Below are positions 8,342-16,573 of a DNA stretch of 64,000 bases, piece by piece. The notes below the pieces were generated by a model. The model searched no databases. It saw nothing but the letters and a program-made list of their open reading frames with translations, and had not been told where the DNA came from. Source of the DNA: Flavobacterium sp. ASV13 (GTDB lineage Bacteria; Bacteroidota; Bacteroidia; Flavobacteriales; Flavobacteriaceae); the NCBI RefSeq assembly GCF_000745775.1, contig NZ_JQJY01000002.1, forward strand, positions 682,001-746,000, read 5' to 3'. The translations under genes were made by a program, and so were the position numbers. How positions within the stretch are numbered: position 1 is the stretch's first letter; every line of letters begins with the position of its first letter.

Positions 8342-9862
8342 ATGAACACAATTAATGAATATTTAAGTTTAGCAGAATTCGAGTCAATCATTTTTGGAAA
8401 TAACAAAGTTGCAATCAGTGATGTAGTTTTAAATCGAGTAAATGAAAGCTTTAATTTCCTGAAAGAATTTTCGGGAAACAAAATAATATATGGTGTAAAC
8501 ACTGGTTTTGGACCAATGGCTCAATATAGAATTAAAGAGTCAGACCAAATTCAGCTGCAATATAATTTAATCAGAAGCCACTCTTCAGGAACCGGAAAAC
8601 CATTAAGTCCTGTTTGTGCAAAAGCGGCAATTCTGGCACGTTTGAACACACTTTCTTTAGGGAATTCTGGAGTTCATCCGTCAGTAATTCATTTAATGGC
8701 GGAATTAATTAATAGAGATATTACTCCGTTAATTTTTGAACATGGAGGAGTTGGTGCTAGCGGTGATTTAGTTCAATTGTCGCATTTGGCTTTAGTACTA
8801 ATCGGTGAAGGCGAAGTTTTTTACAAAGGCGGAAGAAGACCAACCAAAGATGTTTTTGATATTGAAGGTTTAAAACCAATTCAGGTTGAAATTAGAGAAG
8901 GTTTGGCGTTAATCAACGGAACTTCAGTAATGACAGGAATTGGTGTTGTGAATGTTCATCATGCTAAAAAATTATTAGACTGGTCATTAAAATCTTCTTG
9001 TGCTATAAACGAATTGGTTCAGGCATATGACGATCATTTTTCGGCAGAATTAAATCAAACCAAACGTCATAAAGGACAACAGGAAATCGCAGAAAGAATG
9101 AGACAAAATCTTTCTGACAGTACTTTAATCCGCAAAAGAGAAGACCATTTATATTCTGGCGAAAACACAGAAGAAATCTTCAAAGAAAAAGTTCAGGAAT
9201 ATTATTCTTTAAGATGTGTTCCTCAAATTTTGGGACCGGTTTTAGAAACTATAAATAATGTCGCTTCAATTTTAGAAGACGAATTCAACTCGGCAAATGA
9301 CAACCCAATTATCGATGTAAAAAACCAACACGTTTATCACGGAGGAAATTTCCACGGCGATTATATTTCGCTTGAAATGGATAAACTGAAAATCGTTATT
9401 ACAAAATTAACGATGTTGGCAGAACGTCAATTGAATTATTTATTGAATTCAAAAATCAACGAAATTCTTCCTCCATTCGTAAACTTAGGAACATTAGGAT
9501 TTAATTTCGGAATGCAGGGCGTTCAGTTTACAGCAACCTCAACAACTGCCGAAAGTCAAATGTTGTCGAACCCGATGTACGTGCATTCAATTCCAAACAA
9601 CAACGACAATCAGGATATTGTAAGTATGGGAACAAATGCCGCAGTAATTACCTCAAAAGTGATCGAAAATGCTTTTGAAGTTTTGGCTATCGAAATGATT
9701 ACCATCGTTCAGGCAATTGATTATTTAGGTCAGAAAGATAAAATTTCATCGATTACTAAAAAATGGTACGATGATGTTCGTCATATTATTCCGGAATTTA
9801 AGGAAGATCAGGTTATGTATCCTTTTGTTCAAAAAGTAAAAGATTATCTGATCAACAGTTAA
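8342..9862 (+). CDS. tal: Tyrosine ammonia-lyase starting flexirubin synthesis
   Basis: A 506-residue MIO-type aromatic amino acid ammonia-lyase. The prosthetic-group triad is A139-S140-G141 in GGVGASGDL. It removes ammonia from tyrosine to give 4-coumarate, the starter of the aryl polyene. Length and sequence, as I remember the characterised F. johnsoniae TAL, match almost throughout (for example the RIKESDQIQLQYNLIRSHSS region). The selectivity loop reads S79-H80, which looks like a histidine ammonia-lyase, so automated annotation may call it hutH; lack of other hut genes and the pigment context favour TAL. It is the first gene of the long + strand block. Confidence 0.92.
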   Translation: MNTINEYLSLAEFESIIFGNNKVAISDVVLNRVNESFNFLKEFSGNKIIYGVNTGFGPMAQYRIKESDQIQLQYNLIRSHSSGTGKPLSPVCAKAAILARLNTLSLGNSGVHPSVIHLMAELINRDITPLIFEHGGVGASGDLVQLSHLALVLIGEGEVFYKGGRRPTKDVFDIEGLKPIQVEIREGLALINGTSVMTGIGVVNVHHAKKLLDWSLKSSCAINELVQAYDDHFSAELNQTKRHKGQQEIAERMRQNLSDSTLIRKREDHLYSGENTEEIFKEKVQEYYSLRCVPQILGPVLETINNVASILEDEFNSANDNPIIDVKNQHVYHGGNFHGDYISLEMDKLKIVITKLTMLAERQLNYLLNSKINEILPPFVNLGTLGFNFGMQGVQFTATSTTAESQMLSNPMYVHSIPNNNDNQDIVSMGTNAAVITSKVIENAFEVLAIEMITIVQAIDYLGQKDKISSITKKWYDDVRHIIPEFKEDQVMYPFVQKVKDYLINS

Positions 9863-9892
9863 TTTAAGACCTTAATACAGCTTTAAACAACT

Positions 9893-11002
9893 ATGAAAAA
9901 AATATTTTTTTTACTCTTAATATCTATCCAATTAATCAATGCTCAAGAACTTGCCTTAATAAAAAAAGAAGGCAAATTTGGACTTATCAAAAACGACGGA
10001 ACTTTTGCTATTGCTCCAAAATTTGACAGCGCAAGAGATTTTTCAGATGGTTTAGCAGCTGTTAAAGAAAATGGAAAATGGGGATTTGTAGACAATACAG
10101 GAGCCTTTGTAATTCCGCCAACTTTTGACAATGCTAAAGATTTTGACAGCGGAATATGCGTAATAGAGAAAGATGCTGTTTGGCATTACATCAATAAAAA
10201 AGGTGAAATATTAGAAGGTAATCCGAAATCTGATAAATTATTTGATTTTCATTATGGTGTCGCATTTTTTAGACAAAATGACAAAGTTGGATTAATCAAT
10301 AATAAATTTGAAATTGTTCTTGCTCCAAAATATGATGTCATCAGAGCTTTTTACAAAGGCTATGCGAGAGCAGCACTAAATGACAAGTGGGGAATTATTG
10401 ATACATCAGGAAAAGAAGTTGCAGAAGTTGTTTACGATGAAGTTGGTGATTATTTTAATAATACAACATGGGCAAAAAAAGAAAAAGTATATGGACTAGT
10501 ACACAATGGAGTTTTTATTGAAATACCAGATGTTACAGAATTCGGACCTTTTGGCACTCAAGATTTTATAGCGGCTAAAAAAGGCGGAAAATTTGGATTT
10601 GTAGATTTCGAAGGACAATGGGTTCTTAAACCGATGTTTCAAAAAGCAAAAGGATTTTCTAATGATTTAGCACCAGTTTTGTTGAGAGAAAAATGGGGTT
10701 ATACCAATTTAAAAGGAGAATGTATTGTTCAACCAATGTATAATGATGCAGACCCTTTCAGCGAAAATGGTCTGGCAGCTGTTAAAATTCTTGGTAACTG
10801 GGGATTTATAGACAAAACAGGAAATTTAGTTATTCCGGCAGATTATGAAATTTCTGCAGCTTTTGGAGGCTATACACGTAACGAAAAAGGGTTTATCAAC
10901 GGATTAGCAAGAGTTAAACGTAAAGGAAAATGGAGCTTTCTTAAACCAAATGGAGATCTTTTGATTGATTGGTCTCAGAATGCCGAGCTCTTTCAGAAAT
11001 AG
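9893..11002 (+). CDS. Exported WG-repeat protein 1
   Basis: A 369-residue protein with a signal peptide (MKKIFFLLLISIQLINAQ) followed by eight or nine repeats of about 40 residues of the type G+WGFID.TG..VI.P.Y/FD.A..F..GLA.V, the WG beta-propeller-like repeat. Such proteins are exported; their molecular role is poorly known. It lies 30 bases after TAL and 42 bases before a paralogue, suggesting a tandem duplication inside the pigment operon. A role in pigment synthesis is not evident. Confidence 0.85.
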   Translation: MKKIFFLLLISIQLINAQELALIKKEGKFGLIKNDGTFAIAPKFDSARDFSDGLAAVKENGKWGFVDNTGAFVIPPTFDNAKDFDSGICVIEKDAVWHYINKKGEILEGNPKSDKLFDFHYGVAFFRQNDKVGLINNKFEIVLAPKYDVIRAFYKGYARAALNDKWGIIDTSGKEVAEVVYDEVGDYFNNTTWAKKEKVYGLVHNGVFIEIPDVTEFGPFGTQDFIAAKKGGKFGFVDFEGQWVLKPMFQKAKGFSNDLAPVLLREKWGYTNLKGECIVQPMYNDADPFSENGLAAVKILGNWGFIDKTGNLVIPADYEISAAFGGYTRNEKGFINGLARVKRKGKWSFLKPNGDLLIDWSQNAELFQK

Positions 11003-11044
11003 TAAGAATAAAATTTTACATATTAATTATTGAATCTTAAAATC

Positions 11045-12268
11045 ATGAAAAAACCGCTTATTTTTTTGTTGCTAGTTTTCATTCAATTTGTTAATAGTCA
11101 AGAACTGGCATTAGTTAAAAAGAATTCAAAAATCGGATATATTTCCAAAGACGGATCTTTTAAAATCGAACCTCAATACAAATCTGCCAGAAGTTTTTCT
11201 GAAGGATTAGCTGCTGTAGAAAATGGCGGAAAATGGGGATTTATTGATGCAAAAGGAACTTGGGTAATTCCAGCCGATTTTAGTAATGCCAAAGATTTTA
11301 ACAGCGGAATTGCAATTGTACAAAAAGATAAAGAGTGGGTTTACATTAATACAAAAGGCGAAATTCAGAAAGCTCCGGCTTCAGAAAAATTATTTGATTT
11401 TGACAACGGCGTTGCTTTTATCAGACAAAACAACAAAGTTGGATTGATCAACAACAAAATGACTGTTGTTTTAGAACCAAAATACGATCAGATCAAACCT
11501 TTTGAAAATGGTTTTGCCAGAGTTGAACTGAACAAAAACTGGGGAATTATAAACACTACCGGAAAAGAACTTGTTGAGCCTGTTTATTCTGAAATTGGAA
11601 ATTATTTCAAAAACACAACCTGGGCAAGAAAAGATAAAACTTTCGGCCTTGTAAGCGCAGGGAAATTTATTCCTGTTGATGGTGCTGAAAAAATCTGGGA
11701 TTTCGAAACTCAGGATTTGACATTTGCTAAAAAGAACGGAAAAATCGGTTATATTGATTTAAAAGGAAATTGGGCAATTCTACCTATATATGATAAAGGA
11801 AAAGCTTTCTCAAAAAACCTGGCTCCGGTTTTAGTTGGAAAAAAGTGGGGATTTATCAATACGGAAGGAAAATTTGTAATTGAACCTACTTACAATGATG
11901 CCGAAGTTTTCAGTTCAAACGGATTGGCTCCAGTAAAAGAAAGCAATTGGGGATTCATAAATGAAACAGGAAAAATAGTAATTCCAACACAATACGGAAT
12001 TACAACAAATGCCATTATCGCCATGTTTACGCAACAAGACAAAGGATTTATCGATGGCGTTGCAAGAGTAAAAAACGAAGGAAAATGGGGTTTTCTTAAA
12101 CCAGACGGAACAGTTTTAAGCAATCAATGGTTTGAAAATGCTGAATTATTTTCAAAATCAGAAAAAAATCAAGCAGTTGAAGCTGTAGCGGAAAAACCTA
12201 AAGAAGAAACCAAGCCGGCAAAAACTGCTGCAAAACCAGCAAAAAAGCCGGTCAGCAAGAAAAAATAA
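11045..12268 (+). CDS. Exported WG-repeat protein 2 with basic tail
   Basis: A 407-residue paralogue of the preceding WG-repeat protein. The ATG at 11045 is chosen over an upstream TTG at 11030 because it begins directly with a signal peptide (MKKPLIFLLLVFIQFVNSQ). Repeats of the KWGFI/VIP type run to about residue 365. The C-terminus differs from its neighbour: an Ala/Pro/Lys-rich, disordered basic tail ending in KKPVSKKK, which could bind DNA, RNA or anionic cell-wall polymers. Confidence 0.84.
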   Translation: MKKPLIFLLLVFIQFVNSQELALVKKNSKIGYISKDGSFKIEPQYKSARSFSEGLAAVENGGKWGFIDAKGTWVIPADFSNAKDFNSGIAIVQKDKEWVYINTKGEIQKAPASEKLFDFDNGVAFIRQNNKVGLINNKMTVVLEPKYDQIKPFENGFARVELNKNWGIINTTGKELVEPVYSEIGNYFKNTTWARKDKTFGLVSAGKFIPVDGAEKIWDFETQDLTFAKKNGKIGYIDLKGNWAILPIYDKGKAFSKNLAPVLVGKKWGFINTEGKFVIEPTYNDAEVFSSNGLAPVKESNWGFINETGKIVIPTQYGITTNAIIAMFTQQDKGFIDGVARVKNEGKWGFLKPDGTVLSNQWFENAELFSKSEKNQAVEAVAEKPKEETKPAKTAAKPAKKPVSKKK

Positions 12269-12305
12269 TACTATTTAGTCCCAATAAAATATAAAATCTT
12301 ACATA

Positions 12306-13037
12306 ATGAAATGTGTATTAGTAACAGGCGGTTCAAGAGGAATTGGAAGTGCAATTTGTAAAAAATTAGCCGTTGAATCTGATTATCATATTCTGATTAA
12401 TTATCATTCCAACCAAATCGCTGCTGAAGAAACACTTCAGGAAATTCAAAAATTAGGAGCAACCGGAGAAATTCTGGGTTTTGACGTCTCTAATTTTGAG
12501 CAAGTACAAGATGTTTTAACAAAATGGCAGGACGCCAATCCTGAAGCACTTGTTGAAGCGATTGTAAACAATGCAGGAATTACAAAAGATGGTCTTTTTA
12601 TGTGGATGACGCCACAAGACTGGAATCGTGTAATGAATACAAGTACAAACGGATTTTTTAATGTAACGCAGTTTTTCATTCAAAAAATGCTGCGTAATAA
12701 ATATGGCCGAATCGTAAATATGGTTTCGGTTTCGGGAGTTAAAGGAACTGCTGGACAAACTAATTATTCGGCTGCAAAAGGCGCTATTGTTGCCGCTACA
12801 AAAGCTTTGGCTCAGGAAGTAGCAAAACGAAACATTACAGTAAATGCTGTTGCACCAGGTTTTATCAAGACTGATATGACAAGCCAACTCGACGAAAAAG
12901 AATTATTAAAACTAATTCCCGTAAATCGTTTTGGAGAAGCCGAAGAAGTTGCCGATTTGGTAAGCTTTTTGATTTCTAAAAAATCAAGTTATATTACCGG
13001 AGAAATTATTAATATAAACGGAGGAATATATTCTTAA
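12306..13037 (+). CDS. fabG: 3-oxoacyl-ACP reductase (FabG-type) of the pigment cluster
   Basis: A classical short-chain dehydrogenase of 243 residues. The NAD(P) loop GGSRGIG is at 8-14, NNAG at 88-91, and the catalytic Ser141-Tyr154-Lys158 set in the SVSG and YSAAKG motifs. It reduces the 3-oxo group of the growing polyene on the ACP; the unsaturated product forms after dehydration. This matches the dedicated ketoreductase (ApeQ) of aryl polyene clusters, so it is probably not the housekeeping fabG. Confidence 0.9.
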   Translation: MKCVLVTGGSRGIGSAICKKLAVESDYHILINYHSNQIAAEETLQEIQKLGATGEILGFDVSNFEQVQDVLTKWQDANPEALVEAIVNNAGITKDGLFMWMTPQDWNRVMNTSTNGFFNVTQFFIQKMLRNKYGRIVNMVSVSGVKGTAGQTNYSAAKGAIVAATKALAQEVAKRNITVNAVAPGFIKTDMTSQLDEKELLKLIPVNRFGEAEEVADLVSFLISKKSSYITGEIININGGIYS

Positions 13038-13043
13038 GAATAC

Positions 13044-13051
13044 TATGTTTG
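13044..13051 (+). promoter_or_regulatory. Internal -7 box (TATGTTTG) before the first ketosynthase
   Basis: An exact TAnnTTTG match in the 83-bp gap between the reductase and the ketosynthase. The same bases form one arm of an 8-bp inverted repeat (CTATGTTT at 13043-13050 with AAACATAG at 13073-13080). It may give a secondary start inside the pigment block. Confidence 0.45.
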
Positions 13052-13120
13052 CATAATATTTTAAGTTTTTTTAAACATAGAAAATTACACTTTAAGGATA
13101 AAAAATTACTTTGAAAGACA

Positions 13121-14356
13121 ATGAATAAGAGAGTTGTAATTACTGGAATGGGAATTTATTCTTGTATCGGAACTTCTTTAAATGAAGTAAAGGAATCTTT
13201 ATACGAAGGAAAATCCGGAATTAAATTTGATCCAGAAAGAAAAGAATTTGGTTTCCAGTCGGCTTTGACCGGAATGGTTCCAAAAGCTGATTTGAAAAAT
13301 TTATTGACACGCAGACAGCGTATGAGCATTGGTGAAGAAACCGAGTACGCTTATATGGCTACTATCGAAGCATTGAAAAATGCCAATATAGACGATGCTT
13401 TTTTTGAAGAAAGAGAAGTTGGAATTATGTACGGAAACGACAGCGTTTCTAAAGCAATTATTGATGCTACAGATATTGTCCGCGAGAAAAAAGATACTGC
13501 ATTAATCGGTTCTGGAGCGATTTTCAAATCAATGAATTCAACGGTAACGATGAATCTTTCAACGATTTTTAAACTTCGTGGAATCAATTTAACTGTAAGT
13601 GCAGCCTGCGCAAGCGGATCTCATTCTATCGGATTGGCTTATTTTTTAATAAAAAGCGGTTTTCAGGATATTATAATTACTGGCGGAGCTCAGGAAATCA
13701 ACAAATATGCGATGAGCAGTTTTGATGGTTTAGGTGTTTTTTCGAATAGAGAAAACGAGCCAGAAAAAGCCTCAAGACCTTTTGACGCCGGACGCGACGG
13801 ATTGATTCCGAGTGGCGGTGGCGCGACTTTAATTTTAGAAAACTACGAATCGGCAATTGCAAGAGGAGCTACTATTATCGCCGAAGTTTCCGGTTACGGA
13901 TTTTCATCAAACGGCGGGCATATCTCAACTCCAAATGTTGAAGGACCAGCCACAGCAATGCAACGCGCACTTGATGATGCTAAATTAAATGCATCAGATA
14001 TTGAATATATAAATGCACACGCAACCTCAACTCCGGTTGGTGATGCAAACGAAGCCAAAGCTATCTTTGAAGTTTTTGGTGAGAAAAATCCTCCTGTAAG
14101 TTCTACAAAATCAATGACAGGCCACGAATGCTGGATGGCCGGAGCAAGCGAAATCATTTATTCTATTATAATGATGCAGAACGATTTCATTGCACCAAAC
14201 ATCAATTTGGAGAATCCAGATGAAGATGCGATGAAATTAAATTTAGTTAAAACTACGTTAAACAAAAAATTTGACATATTTTTGTCCAATTCTTTCGGTT
14301 TCGGAGGAACCAACTCTGCGTTGGTGGTTAAAAAGTTTAAATTGGACAATGAATAA
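13121..14356 (+). CDS. Beta-ketoacyl-ACP synthase (FabF-type), aryl polyene elongation
   Basis: A 411-residue thiolase-fold ketosynthase. Nucleophile Cys163 sits in AACASGSHS; the two histidines are in INAHATSTPVGD and SMTGHECWMAG; the C-terminal NSFGFGGTNSALV motif is intact. It is therefore catalytically competent and probably extends the polyene with malonyl-ACP. Its last 8 bases overlap the ACP gene that follows. In aryl polyene systems several ketosynthases coexist; which one works with the Cys-less partner at 27003 cannot be told from sequence. Confidence 0.9.
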   Translation: MNKRVVITGMGIYSCIGTSLNEVKESLYEGKSGIKFDPERKEFGFQSALTGMVPKADLKNLLTRRQRMSIGEETEYAYMATIEALKNANIDDAFFEEREVGIMYGNDSVSKAIIDATDIVREKKDTALIGSGAIFKSMNSTVTMNLSTIFKLRGINLTVSAACASGSHSIGLAYFLIKSGFQDIIITGGAQEINKYAMSSFDGLGVFSNRENEPEKASRPFDAGRDGLIPSGGGATLILENYESAIARGATIIAEVSGYGFSSNGGHISTPNVEGPATAMQRALDDAKLNASDIEYINAHATSTPVGDANEAKAIFEVFGEKNPPVSSTKSMTGHECWMAGASEIIYSIIMMQNDFIAPNINLENPDEDAMKLNLVKTTLNKKFDIFLSNSFGFGGTNSALVVKKFKLDNE

Positions 14357-14603
14357 AGAAGAGATTATAGCGAGAATTAATGGTTTTTTGGTTGATGAGT
14401 TTGAAGTAGATAATGATGAAATTGAACCAGATGCTAATTTAAAAGATACACTTGGGTTAGACAGCTTAGATTATGTTGATTTAGTAGTTTCTATTGAAGC
14501 TAACTTTGGTGTAAAATTGGTTGAAGCTGATTTCGTTGGAATTGCAACTTTTCAAAACTTCTATGACCTTATTGAAGCCAAACTAAAAGCTAAAGCTGCT
14601 TAA
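14349..14603 (+). CDS. Acyl carrier protein 1
   Basis: An 84-residue ACP; the phosphopantetheine attachment serine is Ser39 in LGLDSLDYVDLV. The ATG at 14349 is preferred over a longer upstream frame because it gives the normal ACP length and overlaps the ketosynthase stop by 8 bases (translational coupling). It carries intermediates of the polyene or resorcinol pathway. Confidence 0.93.
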   Translation: MNKEEIIARINGFLVDEFEVDNDEIEPDANLKDTLGLDSLDYVDLVVSIEANFGVKLVEADFVGIATFQNFYDLIEAKLKAKAA

Positions 14604-15481
14604 TGAGTCAATGGGATGGCAAATCAAAAGGTACTGTTTTAGGTTATAGAATATTCGTTTTTTTGATACAAAAAGCGGGTGTCAAATCTGCTTATGTCTT
14701 ACTTTATTTTGTTGCTTCTTATTATTTCTTATTTCTAAAGAAAAGTAATAAGGCGATTTCTTACTATTTCAAAGAAAGACTTCAGTATTCTTATTTTCAG
14801 TCAAAAAAAATGGTTTTCAAAAGTTATTACACTTTTGGACAAACTATTATTGACAAAGTTTCGATTTCAGCTGGAATGCGAAATAAATTCACCTATGAAT
14901 TTGACGGAATCGAAATTCTGAAAAAACTTTTAGCCGAGAAAAAAGGCGGAGTTTTAATAAGTGCTCACGTTGGAAATTTTGAAATCGCCGAACATTTTTT
15001 TGGCGACATCGATCTTGATTTCCAAATCAATCTTGTAACAACAGATTTGGAACATTCGGCAATTAAGCATTATCTGGAAAGCGTTACACAAAAATCTGCC
15101 GTAAAATTTATTATCATAAAAGACGATTTATCTCATGTTTTTGAGATCAATGCTGCTTTGGCCAATAACGAATTGGTTTGTTTTACCGGCGACCGTTATT
15201 TTGAAGGAACAAAATCCCTTTCTGAAGAAATTCTTGGTAAAGAAGCTAATTTCCCTGCGGGCCCATTTTTAATCGCTTCAAGATTAAAAGTTCCTGTTGT
15301 TTTTGTTTATGTTATGAAAGAACCAAATCTTCATTATCATTTATACGCACGCGAAGCCACAGTAAAACATCGCGACGAAAAAGGTTTATTAAAAGAATAC
15401 GTAAAAAGCGTTGAAAGCATTTTGCAGAAATATCCTTTGCAGTGGTTCAATTATTTCGATTTTTGGAATCAGCTTAAATAG
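14603..15481 (+). CDS. LpxL/HtrB-type acyltransferase
   Basis: A 292-residue member of the lysophospholipid/lipid A acyltransferase family with an N-terminal membrane helix. The HX4E catalytic motif is H122-V-G-N-F-E127. Its start overlaps the ACP stop by one base (TAATG), suggesting use of an acyl-ACP donor. In flexirubin the polyene acid is esterified to a dialkylresorcinol; this enzyme is one candidate for that ester bond or for anchoring the pigment in the membrane (inference). Confidence 0.82.
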   Translation: MSQWDGKSKGTVLGYRIFVFLIQKAGVKSAYVLLYFVASYYFLFLKKSNKAISYYFKERLQYSYFQSKKMVFKSYYTFGQTIIDKVSISAGMRNKFTYEFDGIEILKKLLAEKKGGVLISAHVGNFEIAEHFFGDIDLDFQINLVTTDLEHSAIKHYLESVTQKSAVKFIIIKDDLSHVFEINAALANNELVCFTGDRYFEGTKSLSEEILGKEANFPAGPFLIASRLKVPVVFVYVMKEPNLHYHLYAREATVKHRDEKGLLKEYVKSVESILQKYPLQWFNYFDFWNQLK

Positions 15482-15487
15482 ATTGCA

Positions 15488-15567
15488 CACAGATTTTACG
15501 GATTAAACTGATTTACACCGAATTAAATTCATTTCAAATTAAATCAGTTTAATCCGTAAAATCTGTG
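15488..15567. repeat. 27-bp perfect inverted repeat upstream of darA
   Basis: Arms at 15488-15514 and 15541-15567 are perfect reverse complements over 27 bp (CACAGATTTTACGGATTAAA... ) with a 26-base loop. There is no T-run, so it is not a standard terminator. Related words (AATCCGTG, AAATCTG) recur at 23057-23120. Confidence 0.9.
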
Positions 15568-15616
15568 GCCAAAAAACGAAACATTAAACAAGAAAATTCG
15601 TTTAAAATAATTTACT

Positions 15617-15624
15617 TATTTTTG
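15617..15624 (+). promoter_or_regulatory. -7 box (TATTTTTG) of darA
   Basis: An exact TAnnTTTG match 27 bases before the ATG at 15652. It lies inside the longer open frame that begins with GTG at 15565 and so argues against that start. Confidence 0.6.
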
Positions 15625-15651
15625 TTCGCAACCAAAGAAAGTAAACCTAAA

Positions 15652-16554
15652 ATGAAAAATGTTCTCGTTATTTTTTATTCTCAATCCGGACAACTAGAAT
15701 CCATTGCGCGTAATATTGCCAAACCCTTTTTAAATTCAGATGAAATAAAAGTAACTTTTCATGAAATTCAATTGGAAAAACCTTTTCCATTTCCGTGGAA
15801 TAAAACTACTTTTTTTGATGCTTTCCCAGAATCATTTCTACAAATTCCAACGGCTTTAAAACCAGTTCCGGAAGAAATTTTAAACACAAAATTCGATCTT
15901 ATTTTACTGCATTATCAGGTTTGGTATTTGACACCTTCAATTCCGATGAACTCTTTTCTAAAAAGTGCTGACGGTAAAAATATTCTAAACAATACTCCCG
16001 TTATTACTATAAATGGTTCCCGAAATATGTGGATAATGGCACAGGAAAAAGTCAAAGTTTTATTGCAGGAAGCCAATGCAAAATTGGTTGGAAATGTTGC
16101 TTTAGTTGATCGTGTTGGGAATTTAATCAGTGTGATCACTATTGTAAACTGGATGTTTTCGGGAGTTAAAAAACGCTATTTAGGATTTTTTCCGTTGCCT
16201 GGAGTTTCCGATAAAGACATTCAGGAATCGGATAAATTCGGCGAAATCATGCTTTCAGAATTCAAGCAAAATAAATTAGAAGATTTACAGCCAAAATTAG
16301 CCGAAATTGGGGCCGTAAAAATCAGTCCGTATTTAGTAACTGTAGACAAAACGGCTAACAAAATCTTTAATAAATGGTCTAATTTCATTCATAAGAACCA
16401 AAAAAACAGAAAACTGCTTCTTAAATTATTTTATGTTTATTTATTCCTTGCAATATGGGTAATCTCGCCAATAGTATATATATTGCATGTTATTAGCTAT
16501 CCGTTTAAGATTAAAACTATAAAAAAAGAAACTCAATACTATCAAGGAGTTTAG
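15652..16554 (+). CDS. darA: DarA-like dialkylresorcinol synthesis protein (flavodoxin-like)
   Basis: A 300-residue protein starting at ATG 15652 (an upstream GTG frame from 15565 crosses the -7 box and inverted repeat). The N-terminus (VLVIFYSQSGQLESIARNIA) is a flavodoxin/NAD(P)H-quinone-reductase-like FMN loop; the C-terminus has two hydrophobic segments near residues 255-290. In Flavobacterium this protein next to a KAS III-like DarB is annotated as the dialkylresorcinol condensing enzyme DarA, involved in ring formation of the resorcinol half of flexirubin. Whether it cyclises or oxidises the ring I cannot tell from sequence. Confidence 0.75.
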   Translation: MKNVLVIFYSQSGQLESIARNIAKPFLNSDEIKVTFHEIQLEKPFPFPWNKTTFFDAFPESFLQIPTALKPVPEEILNTKFDLILLHYQVWYLTPSIPMNSFLKSADGKNILNNTPVITINGSRNMWIMAQEKVKVLLQEANAKLVGNVALVDRVGNLISVITIVNWMFSGVKKRYLGFFPLPGVSDKDIQESDKFGEIMLSEFKQNKLEDLQPKLAEIGAVKISPYLVTVDKTANKIFNKWSNFIHKNQKNRKLLLKLFYVYLFLAIWVISPIVYILHVISYPFKIKTIKKETQYYQGV

Positions 16555-16573
16555 AAGAGGAGAAAATTATATT

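Noticed and set aside
8342..9862. Histidine ammonia-lyase (hutH)
   Set aside because: The loop residues fit, but there are no hut genes, the gene heads a pigment cluster, and the sequence resembles the characterised tyrosine enzyme of F. johnsoniae.
9893..12268. Frameshifted single WG-repeat gene
   Set aside because: Each half has its own start codon, signal peptide and stop; they are two genes.
12516..12887. 123-residue open frame on the - strand
   Set aside because: Shadow of the FabG gene, with Cys/Ser-rich composition and no recognisable motif.
14271..14348. Longer N-terminus for the first ACP
   Set aside because: It runs through the ketosynthase end and has no ACP similarity; the ATG at 14349 gives the normal length.
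15565..15651. GTG start giving darA 29 extra residues
   Set aside because: This segment overlaps an inverted repeat arm and the -7 box; the ATG at 15652 starts directly at the flavodoxin fold.
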